From positions 1 to 51,139 of the forward strand of contig JANQRV010000145.1 in assembly GCA_028284395.1 (NCBI GenBank): 51,139 bases of DNA, read 5' to 3'. Position numbers and translations under genes: made by a program. Shown here piece by piece: positions 43,584-51,139 of this stretch. The DNA is from Saprospiraceae bacterium (GTDB lineage: Bacteria > Bacteroidota > Bacteroidia > Chitinophagales > Saprospiraceae). Under the pieces are notes generated by a model. That model searched no databases, was not told where the DNA came from, and saw only the letters and a list, made by a program, of their open reading frames with translations. Positions within the stretch are counted from its first letter, which is position 1. Each line of letters begins with the position of its first letter.

Positions 43584-45401
43584 TTATAGGTAGCCCTTGG
43601 CTTGAAGACGGAAAAGCTCGGCGTATTTACCTTCTTTTTCAATTAGTTCCTGATGGGTCCCCATTTCAAGTAATTGCCCATTTTCCAAAAATAAGATGCG
43701 GTCTGCCATTCTCACTGTTGAGAAGCGGTGAGATATTAGAACTGCTGAACGGTCTTGGATAAGCTCCGCAAAACGTACGAAAACTTCATGTTCGGCACGG
43801 GCATCCAATGCAGACGTGGGCTCGTCCAAGATCAACAGTTGGGCATTTCTTATATAGGCCCGTGCCAGCGCGATCTTCTGCCATTGTCCACCCGACAACT
43901 CAATCCCCTTTGCAAATCGCTTTCCGAGCATTTGTTGGTAGCCACCGGGTAGTTCTTCGATTACGGTGTCGGCCAGGCTTTTTCTCGCTGCAGATTCAAT
44001 AGCTGGGAATTGTCCGATGTCCTGGATCTTCCCAACCGCAATGTTTTCAAATGCTCTCATTTGGAATTGAGCATAATCTTGGAAGATGATACCGATATTT
44101 TGCCGCAAACTTTCTAATTCATACTGGCGAAGATCAACGCCGTCTAGGAGAATTCTACCTTCGGTGGGATCGTATAGCCGAGCTAATAATTTAACTAAAG
44201 TGGTTTTACCGGCACCATTTTCGCCAACTAAAGCTAATTTTTCTCCCGCCTTTAGTTGAAAAGACAGATCCCTAATGACCCAATGCTCACTATTGAAATA
44301 CTTGAAGCTGACGTTTTCGAAAGCAAAGCCTTCCTGGATTTTTTCCGGGAAAGGTATGGCTTCGGGTTGGGAAACAATACTTGGCTTGATGGCAAAGAAA
44401 TCAAATAAATCCTGCAAATAGAGTGCTCCTTCTGCGATTCTAGAGAATCGATTCATAATACTCTGCAACATGTTTCGCATGCGATTGAAAGATCCTGCCA
44501 GGAAGGTCAAAGTACCCACAGTGATCAATCCAGCAGTAGTTTGAAAGATGATGAAGACATAAGCACCGTAGTAAGAGAGGGTACCAAGTGCGGAAAGCAG
44601 TATGCCCCAGCCTGCTCTTTTGATCGCAAGTTTTCGATTTGCTCGATAATACTTAGTGGCCAGTTTTTCGAATCTTTCTGCCAGAAAGGATGCGAGGCCG
44701 AATGTTTTGACCTCCTTGACAGTGTGGTCGCTGGCACCAATGAACCTGACGTAATCCAGTTCCCTTCTTTCGGGAGTCCAGCTACGAGTCAGGGAATAAC
44801 TCTTCTGATTAAAGTGAGTTTCACCGACAAAAGATGGGATAATGGCTAGAATTAGGATCAAAATTAACCATGGATTAAAGGCTACCAAACCGATACCTAA
44901 GGAGATGACGGTAATGGTATCCTGTAATTGGGATAAGATCTGAGACATTAGGACGGTGCGGCCGGTCGTTTGGCGCCTTGCTCTTTCCAGTTTGTCATAA
45001 AAGTTGGCATCTTCGAATTGGTATAGATCAAGAGTAGCTGCGTGGCGAATCAATTTTGCAGAAGTCTCATTTGACACCAGATCTCCCAACAAACTATCAA
45101 AAAGAGTGATGCCGCGGGTGATGAGGTCGGAAAAGACCGCTAGAGCAAATTCCAGGCCAACGACGAGCCAGAGGTAATCTGTAGCAGCATTGGGTTGATC
45201 AATTAAATGGATGACTTCGTCAATGATTTCCTTGCCCAGGTATAGCATGGCCAATGGCACCACAGATTTGATGAGCCTCAAAGCGACATTGCCGGCAGAC
45301 AACCAACGATTGGTATTCCATATTAACCGTAAAAAACTCGGCAAATTTCGAAGTGCGTACAGTTGATCTCTAAAAGTTTGCTTTTCTTTAGTTCTGGACA
45401 T
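43584..45401 (-). CDS. ABC exporter, fused membrane and ATPase domains
   Basis: The 605-residue half-transporter has a membrane domain (about 30-330) with six predicted helices and an ATPase domain: Walker A GENGAGKTTLVKL (about 398), Q-loop NIGIIFQDYAQFQ, signature ELSGGQWQKIALARA (about 503), Walker B LLILDEPTSALDA (about 524) and the H-loop SHRFSTVRMADRI. It is a type IV exporter (MsbA/multidrug/peptide group) that functions as a dimer. The substrate is not readable from sequence. Its start is 35 bp from the divergent helicase gene. Confidence 0.9.
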   Translation of the reverse strand: MSRTKEKQTFRDQLYALRNLPSFLRLIWNTNRWLSAGNVALRLIKSVVPLAMLYLGKEIIDEVIHLIDQPNAATDYLWLVVGLEFALAVFSDLITRGITLFDSLLGDLVSNETSAKLIRHAATLDLYQFEDANFYDKLERARRQTTGRTVLMSQILSQLQDTITVISLGIGLVAFNPWLILILILAIIPSFVGETHFNQKSYSLTRSWTPERRELDYVRFIGASDHTVKEVKTFGLASFLAERFEKLATKYYRANRKLAIKRAGWGILLSALGTLSYYGAYVFIIFQTTAGLITVGTLTFLAGSFNRMRNMLQSIMNRFSRIAEGALYLQDLFDFFAIKPSIVSQPEAIPFPEKIQEGFAFENVSFKYFNSEHWVIRDLSFQLKAGEKLALVGENGAGKTTLVKLLARLYDPTEGRILLDGVDLRQYELESLRQNIGIIFQDYAQFQMRAFENIAVGKIQDIGQFPAIESAARKSLADTVIEELPGGYQQMLGKRFAKGIELSGGQWQKIALARAYIRNAQLLILDEPTSALDARAEHEVFVRFAELIQDRSAVLISHRFSTVRMADRILFLENGQLLEMGTHQELIEKEGKYAELFRLQAKGYL

Positions 45402-45436
45402 ATCATTGCGTTGTCATCATTAAAAATGCTGGATAC

Positions 45437-47350
45437 ATGAAGCACCAACCAGTGTCGATAAAGGATAAGTTAGAACGATCTTTAGAACTATTGAGGCTTG
45501 AAAAAGAGGAAGATTTTAATCAGCATAAACAATTCATACAGAGCCTATCCTTGGAGGAGCGGGTAAAGCAGGGGTACTCCTGGTACCCATTGAATATCGT
45601 CAAATCCGGATACACCTATGGCGAAAGAGCATTCGTAATTGTGGAGCGAACCTCTAAGTTAGAGGAGGCCCATCAGTTCCGTTCCGGAAAAACAGCTAGT
45701 TTATTTACCCAACAACCCAATGTTAGAAACCCCGAAAGGGCTGGCGTGGTTCAGTATGTCGAGAAAAACAAACTCAAAATCATTCTCAATACCAAGGATT
45801 TACCTGATTGGTTAGGCTTAGGCCTGATTGGGATCGATATTATGTTCGACGAAAGGACTTACCTGGAAATGGAGAAAGCCCTAAGAAAGGTAATGGCGGC
45901 AGCAAGGAACCGGTTGGCAGAATTAAGAGCTATCTTTTTGGGTAAGGAAACACCAAGATTTACCGGGCAAACCGTACTGCAGCAGTTACCCGAACTTAAT
46001 GAATCTCAAAACAAAGCGGTCAGACAAATCATTGCTGGTCAGGATGTGGCCATCATACACGGGCCTCCGGGCACCGGAAAAACGACCACACTTGTTCAAG
46101 GGGTTAAAATGTTGACCAAAACCGAAAAAACTGTCCTGGTCACTGCTCCAAGCAATACCGCCGTAGATCTATTGACTGAAAGGTTGTCTAATGCCGGAAT
46201 TCAGGTGGTTCGGATTGGCAATATTTCTCGGGTGGAGGAAAGTCTTATGCAGCATACCTTAGATGTACAGTTACTCAACCATCCGGAGAGTAAGAACATC
46301 AAGAAAATGAAGAAGGAAGCTGCTGAACTAAGAAGAAAAGCAGGTCGTTATAAACGAAAGTTTGGCCATGAAGAACGATCAGCAAGGGCGCGGATGTATC
46401 GGGAAGCTGGAGAGCTAAATGGTTATGCGAATCGATTAGAGAGTAGCTTGATTGAGCAGATTCTAGATACTGCGCAGGTCATTACCTGTACTTTGGTAGG
46501 AGCATCCAGTGAGGTACTTTCCAATCTCAAATTTAGAACGATCGTCATTGATGAGGCGGCTCAAGCTCTGGAGCCCGCAAGTTGGATCCCTATATTAAAA
46601 GCTTCCAAGGTGGTGTTGGCTGGCGACCCGCATCAATTACCGCCCACGGTCAAATCAAGAGAGGCTCAGAGAGGTGGGTTCAATGTATCACTGATTGAAT
46701 TATACCTGCAAAGTGGAAAACCATCTTCACTTTTGCGGACCCAGTACCGTATGAATGCACTGATCATGGGCTTTTCCAACCAGGTTTTTTACCGAAATCA
46801 ATTAAAAGCAGCGGATTCGGTGGCCGACCATCAGATTCCTGGACCGGATAATCATCCACTGGTCTTCATTGATACCGCCGGGTGTGGTTTTGAAGAAAAA
46901 TTAGAGGAAAAATACCAGAGTCGCTTCAACCCCGAAGAAGCACAAATTTTAGAGGAGCATTTGCTATTGCTTCTGGCTGAACGCGAAAAAGAAGAACATC
47001 CTTCGATCGCTATAATCTCCCCTTATCGCCAACAAGTGATCCATTTGAAACACATGATCTCAGACTCAGTTGCCTTGAGAGAAGCTCCCATCACCGTCAA
47101 TACCATTGATGGCTTTCAGGGACAGGAACGTGATATTGTTTACATCTCATTGGTGAGATCGAATGAAAAAGGCGAAATCGGCTTTTTAAACGATACGCGT
47201 CGCATGAATGTGGCGATGACCAGGGCAAAAAAACGATTGGTTGTCATCGGCGACAGTGCTACCATTGGTAGTCATCCCTTCTACAATGATTTCTTGGAAT
47301 ATTGCGATCGGGTAGGGGAGTATCGCACTGCCTGGGAGCTAATGCGATAG
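45437..47350 (+). CDS. SF1 DNA/RNA helicase, IGHMBP2/Dna2-like
   Basis: The 637-residue helicase has all main motifs: I GPPGTGKTTTLVQ (about 208), Ia TAPSNTAVD, II VIDEAAQALEPA (about 371), III GDPHQLPPTV, IV LLRTQYRMN, V NTIDGFQGQERDIVYISLVRS and VI NDTRRMNVAMTRAKK. The N-terminus (1-170) contains an OB-like region seen in the IGHMBP2/SMUBP-2 group. A stretch at about 285-335 rich in Lys and Arg (KKEAAELRRKAGRYKRK) is the stalk that separates motifs Ia and II. Bacterial members are widespread and their cellular role is unclear. Confidence 0.88.
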   Translation: MKHQPVSIKDKLERSLELLRLEKEEDFNQHKQFIQSLSLEERVKQGYSWYPLNIVKSGYTYGERAFVIVERTSKLEEAHQFRSGKTASLFTQQPNVRNPERAGVVQYVEKNKLKIILNTKDLPDWLGLGLIGIDIMFDERTYLEMEKALRKVMAAARNRLAELRAIFLGKETPRFTGQTVLQQLPELNESQNKAVRQIIAGQDVAIIHGPPGTGKTTTLVQGVKMLTKTEKTVLVTAPSNTAVDLLTERLSNAGIQVVRIGNISRVEESLMQHTLDVQLLNHPESKNIKKMKKEAAELRRKAGRYKRKFGHEERSARARMYREAGELNGYANRLESSLIEQILDTAQVITCTLVGASSEVLSNLKFRTIVIDEAAQALEPASWIPILKASKVVLAGDPHQLPPTVKSREAQRGGFNVSLIELYLQSGKPSSLLRTQYRMNALIMGFSNQVFYRNQLKAADSVADHQIPGPDNHPLVFIDTAGCGFEEKLEEKYQSRFNPEEAQILEEHLLLLLAEREKEEHPSIAIISPYRQQVIHLKHMISDSVALREAPITVNTIDGFQGQERDIVYISLVRSNEKGEIGFLNDTRRMNVAMTRAKKRLVVIGDSATIGSHPFYNDFLEYCDRVGEYRTAWELMR

Positions 47351-47355
47351 AATGT

Positions 47356-47388
47356 AAAAAGCCCTTCGGAAATCCCGAAGGGCTTTTT
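47356..47388. terminator. Bidirectional terminator between helicase and gldN genes
   Basis: AAAAAGCCCTTCGG (47356-47369) and CCGAAGGGCTTTTT (47375-47388) form a perfect 14-bp stem with a 5-nt loop and T-runs on both strands, serving the convergent helicase and gldN genes. Confidence 0.9.
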
Positions 47389-47410
47389 AGCTTACAAGCT
47401 CGAATTTGAA

Positions 47411-48286
47411 TTAGTAAGACCAAAGGTCGTGCTCAAAGTTAAAGATCTTGCTCTTGATCTTATCTGCTTCGAGCAACAAATCTACGCCCGATAAAAATCC
47501 CTGTAATCTTCGATCGTGCACATTCGACTCTTTATAGACATAGCTGGAAAACACCCGGGCTTCGATGATATCTTCCCAGGAGGTTTTTTGACTGTCATTG
47601 CTAAACATATTAAAGACGGGTTCTCTAGCCAGAATTTGCCTGGCCTCCGGATAATATACCCAAAACAAAGGTCTTTCAAAAAGAAAGTTTCCATCTTCGT
47701 CGTATTCATCTAATAGCGGTGCAATCCCTAAAAGACGGACTTGCATGCTAGATGTTTCTTCATCGAAGAACCAGATTTCCTTTAAGCGAAACCGCTTCAC
47801 TCCCGTGTGATCTAATACATTGTAAACCACGGTATCCCGCTCTTCGTAAGTAATCGGATCAAAAAATGGAATGGTATCTGCCTTTGCACCCATGTTCTTT
47901 ACTTCATCTGGATCCAACGGCGAAGAAAACTTATCGTCTTCCGGGCTGTATACTGTAATTTCTGCATTTTCGGCCGCTTCCATTAAGATGGTGAAGAAGG
48001 GCCGATCAGGGTAAGCAAAAGGCAAATTCAATTTTTCACGAATGTCAATGACACGCCAGATTCGCTTCTCCCACATAATATCCGCCTCTCTTAAATTATC
48101 GTAGGGTAAAACGCGTTTTTCAAAAGTTATTTTCTTCTCGACGATGTCGTCTAGTGGCTTACCCTTGTTTTGATCACTTGCTTCGGTAAGGATGATGTTG
48201 TCCGGTGTTTGACCATAGGCGGGGGCACACAACAAAGCCAGTAAACCGAGGCATAATATTCTGAGAACACACTTCATAAGCTTCAT
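47411..48286 (-). CDS. gldN: Gliding/T9SS protein GldN (PorN)
   Basis: The 291-residue periplasmic protein has a signal peptide (1-25, cleavage near AYGQ) and the family pattern ADIMWEKRIWRVIDIREKLNLPFAYP, VKRFRLKEIWFFDEETSSMQVRLLGIAPL and FWVYYPEARQILA. With GldK it forms a ring under the outer membrane that contacts the GldLM motor and supports type IX secretion. It is separated from gldM by 126 bp that hold a hairpin, and it ends before a bidirectional terminator. Confidence 0.93.
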   Translation of the reverse strand: MKLMKCVLRILCLGLLALLCAPAYGQTPDNIILTEASDQNKGKPLDDIVEKKITFEKRVLPYDNLREADIMWEKRIWRVIDIREKLNLPFAYPDRPFFTILMEAAENAEITVYSPEDDKFSSPLDPDEVKNMGAKADTIPFFDPITYEERDTVVYNVLDHTGVKRFRLKEIWFFDEETSSMQVRLLGIAPLLDEYDEDGNFLFERPLFWVYYPEARQILAREPVFNMFSNDSQKTSWEDIIEARVFSSYVYKESNVHDRRLQGFLSGVDLLLEADKIKSKIFNFEHDLWSY

Positions 48287-48368
48287 TCGTTTTTCTATGA
48301 TTGATAAACTTTACAAGATAAAAACGGAAAATAGCGGAGAGTAGTATACTGGTCTGAAAAGAAATTGT

Positions 48369-48398
48369 GCCGCACCCGGCAAGGATTGCCGGGGCGGC
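48369..48398 (-). promoter_or_regulatory. GC-rich hairpin between gldM and gldN
   Basis: GCCGCACCCGGCAA (48369-48382) pairs with TTGCCGGGGCGGC (48386-48398), with one bulged A and a 3-nt loop. It starts 15 nt after the gldM stop. There is no T-run on the minus strand, so it probably slows polymerase or protects the gldLM mRNA 3' end. Confidence 0.55.
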
Positions 48399-48412
48399 AG
48401 AAAAGTTTATTT

Positions 48413-50041
48413 CTATTTGATATTAAAGACCATGTCGTTGATCTTACGCGTATTTTTGTCACCGGGACATTTTGCCCTTACATCTCTGAAATAGAACGTA
48501 TCACCTGGTTTGGCGCGTCCTTTCAAGCGTGATGCTTTGGCGGTAAATCTCGGTCCCTGGTTCTGCGCTAGAACCGCATCCTGGCGAGGTGCAACGTAAA
48601 CCATTTCGAAACGGTCAATGGCACATCTTGCGTCAAAGTCAAAGTTGTCCAGGATGGCCAATACACCTGCCTGTGCTTTGAATTCACCGCTACCGATGGA
48701 TCCACCGTTTTTGTTTCCAAGACGTGCTTCCGGGTTAGGAATACGCTTGACCCGGAAAGTCTTACTCTTTCTCAAGTTATCTGCACTCACGTTGATTTTA
48801 CATTCGTTGGTCGGAGCGGTAACATTAACAACATAGTTGTTGTTATTGACCTTCTTGATTTTTCCACCACCACCGGAAATGCTGACACGCAAACTATTGG
48901 AGTTTACACCTGCTGCAGAAACGGAAATAGGGTTGTCTACCCCAATGTAAAATACATTCATTTTGTCGGCAGATACGGCTACAGAGCTTTCACCCACCGT
49001 GTAACTGTAGGTGGTTTCTCCTTCTGTTACTTCACCGGTCAGTGGATTGCGAACTTCTGCTCTCAAGTTAAGCGTCTTGGTACCCAGAGACCCGCCGGAT
49101 CCTGTAAACTCAGCTTTACCGTCATCACCTACTGTCAACTTCTCTCCGTCGACGTAAAGGCCGATATCAGATGGATTGATTTGCGTACTATAAGTTCCAA
49201 CAGAAATTTTTGCTTTAAAGGGTTCTCCTCTGATGATGTAGGCTTTTTCGGCTTCCACCACTGGGAAAAAGGCATCAAACTCAACGACCCGTCCACCAGC
49301 CAATTCGGCCATCTGGTTAACCAGGTTAGCTTCAGAACTCTTGGCGTCAGACTGCATTTGGCTCAACAAAGGTAGAACTGCAGCTAGAGGCATCTGCCGA
49401 AATTTGAAATCCGACCAGCTTTTCTTGTCCTTACTCTGCTTCCAGGTTTCATCATCGATGCCGAACGGAAGATTATCAGCAATATTTTCGATACGGTTCT
49501 TGATTTCAGCTTCTTTCAAACCGAAGTCCTTGCCATGCTCCTCCAGGAGGTTAGTATAGGCCGTTACCAGCTCATCTTTGGTGTCGAGGATCTTTTTCTT
49601 CAATTCGGCACCTTTACCATCCATGACCAGGATCTTGGTCGTAATGTCTTTGTTCTTTTTTCCTTTCGGTACTTTCTTTCCGTAGCTCAGTGCATAATCT
49701 CCATCATCTACTTCGCCGTTTTTATTACCAGCCATGTCGATCAGGTCGTCACGTAAATCATTTACGTAACCATTGAAATCATTTACAGAAGCACGAACGG
49801 CCTCAACCGCCGGAGTGATCGGCCGGTATTTGGCTTTACTGGCATCCTCCAACAGCTTGTTTAAACCTTTTTCAGTTTCATCAAGCTGCGAGTTGACGAT
49901 GTCCATACTTTCCTTGTTTCCTTTGTCAAGGGTAAAAAATGCATTCATTACCTCGGCAGACACGTTGAGAGCAAGAAGCGCGGTAAGAACCAGGTACATA
50001 AGGTTGATCATCAACTGCCGGGGCTCCTTAGGTATTGACAT
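48413..50041 (-). CDS. gldM: Gliding/T9SS motor protein GldM (PorM)
   Basis: The 542-residue protein begins MSIPKEPRQLMINLMYLVLTALLALNVSAEVMNAF, the conserved cytoplasmic start plus single membrane helix of GldM. A helical and then beta-sandwich periplasmic body follows (VVEFDAFFPVVEAEKAYIIRGEPF; PISVSAAGVNSNSLRVSISGGGGK). GldM pairs with GldL to convert proton flow into rotation that drives gliding adhesins and T9SS transport. It ends upstream of gldN. Confidence 0.95.
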   Translation of the reverse strand: MSIPKEPRQLMINLMYLVLTALLALNVSAEVMNAFFTLDKGNKESMDIVNSQLDETEKGLNKLLEDASKAKYRPITPAVEAVRASVNDFNGYVNDLRDDLIDMAGNKNGEVDDGDYALSYGKKVPKGKKNKDITTKILVMDGKGAELKKKILDTKDELVTAYTNLLEEHGKDFGLKEAEIKNRIENIADNLPFGIDDETWKQSKDKKSWSDFKFRQMPLAAVLPLLSQMQSDAKSSEANLVNQMAELAGGRVVEFDAFFPVVEAEKAYIIRGEPFKAKISVGTYSTQINPSDIGLYVDGEKLTVGDDGKAEFTGSGGSLGTKTLNLRAEVRNPLTGEVTEGETTYSYTVGESSVAVSADKMNVFYIGVDNPISVSAAGVNSNSLRVSISGGGGKIKKVNNNNYVVNVTAPTNECKINVSADNLRKSKTFRVKRIPNPEARLGNKNGGSIGSGEFKAQAGVLAILDNFDFDARCAIDRFEMVYVAPRQDAVLAQNQGPRFTAKASRLKGRAKPGDTFYFRDVRAKCPGDKNTRKINDMVFNIK

Positions 50042-50203
50042 AATTAAATAAAATTTTTGTTTTAGAATTAAAATTGATCAGTAGCACAGTGTCTCAGCAA
50101 TCGGTTATCAATACCCGCTTTTTAATATTCGCTTGTTTTGAATTGCAAACACTGCAAGCTGTTACTGTCTACTGTCAGAGCATCGCTGCTTTCGGGTCGT
50201 TGC

Positions 50204-50815
50204 TTAGTCGTCTTTTCTTCTGATGTTACCCATTGCACTGATCATATTGCCATAAACATTGTTCAGGGCACCGTAAGAGTTGTTCAATTGACCGATGTTT
50301 TGATTCAACTCTGTCAATTGTTCTTTGTAAGCTTTAGTGTCTTCCAAAGAATCGCTGAGATCAGCCATTGCTTCGTTAATCTTGGAATAAAAATTGGTCA
50401 TAGTTCTCATCTGGTCCTTCGTGCCTGAGAAATCAACTTCTTGCAGGGCTTTCAGAGAGGACATACTGCGAGACATACTCTGTAATTCGGTCAACATACC
50501 GCCCAATTGTTGTTCTACAACTTCTCCATTCAGGCTTGGTGTGCTAATACCAGGATCAGCAGATAACGGCTGAACATCCGCATTGTAGTTGTCTAATCCC
50601 GGATATAATTTTTCCCAGTAGTAGTCCTTTTCTGGCCCGATTACGCCTAGGAAGAAGAAGATAAATGCTTCTACGGATAGACCAATGGTCAACATTAAAC
50701 TCGCACCTTCCCAACTTTCCAGTTTGGCAAGTGCGCCCAATAATACTACCGCAGCACCAACACCAATAATGAGGTTTTTAAGATACTTGAACCCTTTTGA
50801 TTTTAAGAAACTCAT
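50204..50815 (-). CDS. gldL: Gliding/T9SS motor protein GldL (PorL)
   Basis: The 203-residue inner-membrane protein has two membrane helices (about 10-32 and 38-60) with the conserved LKNLIIGVGAAVVLLGALAKLESWEGAS; the Glu in VEAFIFFFLG on helix two is the residue linked to proton use in this family. A cytoplasmic helical tail follows (LKALQEVDFSGTKDQMRTMTNFYSKINEAMADLS). It lies 162 bp before gldM and starts its own transcript, since a terminator stands upstream. Confidence 0.95.
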   Translation of the reverse strand: MSFLKSKGFKYLKNLIIGVGAAVVLLGALAKLESWEGASLMLTIGLSVEAFIFFFLGVIGPEKDYYWEKLYPGLDNYNADVQPLSADPGISTPSLNGEVVEQQLGGMLTELQSMSRSMSSLKALQEVDFSGTKDQMRTMTNFYSKINEAMADLSDSLEDTKAYKEQLTELNQNIGQLNNSYGALNNVYGNMISAMGNIRRKDD

Positions 50816-50994
50816 CTTTAGAACTCGTTTTAGAAGTTATTTAAAATTTATTGAATAAGATTTAATCGCTAATGTCTTATTAGGTTGATTAGTTAGGAGG
50901 AAAAAGCACTTTGAATCGTGGATGAGAATAGTTAGTTGTCAATTTATTATACCTATTACGAATTTATTGCACGGAATATTTTGCAAAAGGTTCG

Positions 50995-51002
50995 CAAAGT
51001 TA
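50995..51002 (-). promoter_or_regulatory. -7 box TAACTTTG for gldL
   Basis: An exact TAnnTTTG match on the minus strand, about 180 nt before the gldL start, implying a long leader. No -33 TTG was found at 17-23 nt. Confidence 0.45.
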
Positions 51003-51055
51003 CTATTTTATATTAGAAAAAAATTGAATTAAAGCAAGAAAAATCCTCCAATTAC

Positions 51056-51093
51056 AAAAAAGGATATTGCAATCAAGAGCAATATCCTTTTTT
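51056..51093. terminator. Bidirectional terminator upstream of gldL
   Basis: AAAAAAGGATATTGC (51056-51070) and GCAATATCCTTTTTT (51079-51093) form a perfect 15-bp stem with an 8-nt loop and T-runs on both sides. It isolates gldL from whatever lies beyond the window. Confidence 0.9.
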
Positions 51094-51139
51094 ATCTTCA
51101 GGTTCCGTAAACACTAGACTAGAAATCGCTGACAGAGCG

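Larger units (their letters stand above)
50816..51139. other. 324-nt region upstream of gldL
   Basis: It holds the gldL -7 box (50995-51002) and the terminator (51056-51093). On the minus strand a frame enters from outside and stops at TAG 51121-51119 after six codons (RSVSDF); this could be the end of gldK, the usual neighbour, but six residues are too few to tell. Confidence 0.5.

Noticed and set aside
48342..48349. TAGTATAC copy near gldN as a second regulator site
   Set aside because: Only one half-site is present; an 8-base match of this AT-rich word is expected by chance in 51 kb, so I do not annotate it as an operator.

Overview
The window is chromosomal DNA from a member of the Bacteroidota. 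The evidence is a gliding/type IX secretion cluster (gldL, gldM, gldN), a giant surface protein ending in a type B T9SS sorting domain, surface-type lipoproteins, and several start sites preceded by the Bacteroidota -7 box TAnnTTTG rather than by Shine-Dalgarno sequences. The style of the large adhesin and of the conflict-type genes suggests the Saprospiria/Lewinella side of the phylum; that placement is inference, since no marker gene can be compared here. No tRNA, rRNA, CRISPR array, transposase or phage gene was seen.

Layout. 1-924 is the 3' part of a gene cut by the window edge. 925-1584 has no protein gene, but its minus strand carries a promoter-like sequence, several hairpins and an intrinsic terminator in the right order for an unannotated RNA of about 450 nt. 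1585-2799 is a secreted protein with a duplicated lipocalin-like domain. 2796-12317 is an accessory block of five genes in two divergent arms: a caspase/alpha-beta-hydrolase fusion and a lysozyme-like protein leftward, and a three-segment membrane protein, a TerB-like protein and an unsecreted-looking subtilase rightward. It is the best candidate here for an undescribed conflict or cell-death system. 12376-16046 is a leftward glycosyltransferase operon. 16253-23603 encodes a beta-helix lipoprotein and a 1913-residue T9SS cargo adhesin.

The rest is mostly housekeeping: threonine aldolase, dapF and a small membrane protein (23592-25617); HtrA protease, a methyltransferase and an acyl-CoA carboxylase subunit (25855-29885); an rRNA methyltransferase, a CoA-binding protein, a small cysteine-rich membrane protein, MazG and a DUF151 nuclease (30175-33399); a lipoprotein; the arginine genes argH, an argE-like gene and argB; a STAS protein; clpC; infC-rpmI-rplT; a LuxR-type regulator with a palindrome upstream; an ABC exporter; an SF1 helicase; and gldN, gldM, gldL to the end.

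How the parts fit: gldLMN encode the inner-membrane motor (GldLM) and a periplasmic component of T9SS, which is expected to export the adhesin at 17862-23603. The Arg cluster is one leftward operon preceded by a long hairpin. The five-gene accessory block combines two proteases of different families, a lipase-like hydrolase, a possible wall hydrolase and a membrane protein, a mix typical of effector-bearing defence systems; its function is inferred from composition and arrangement only.
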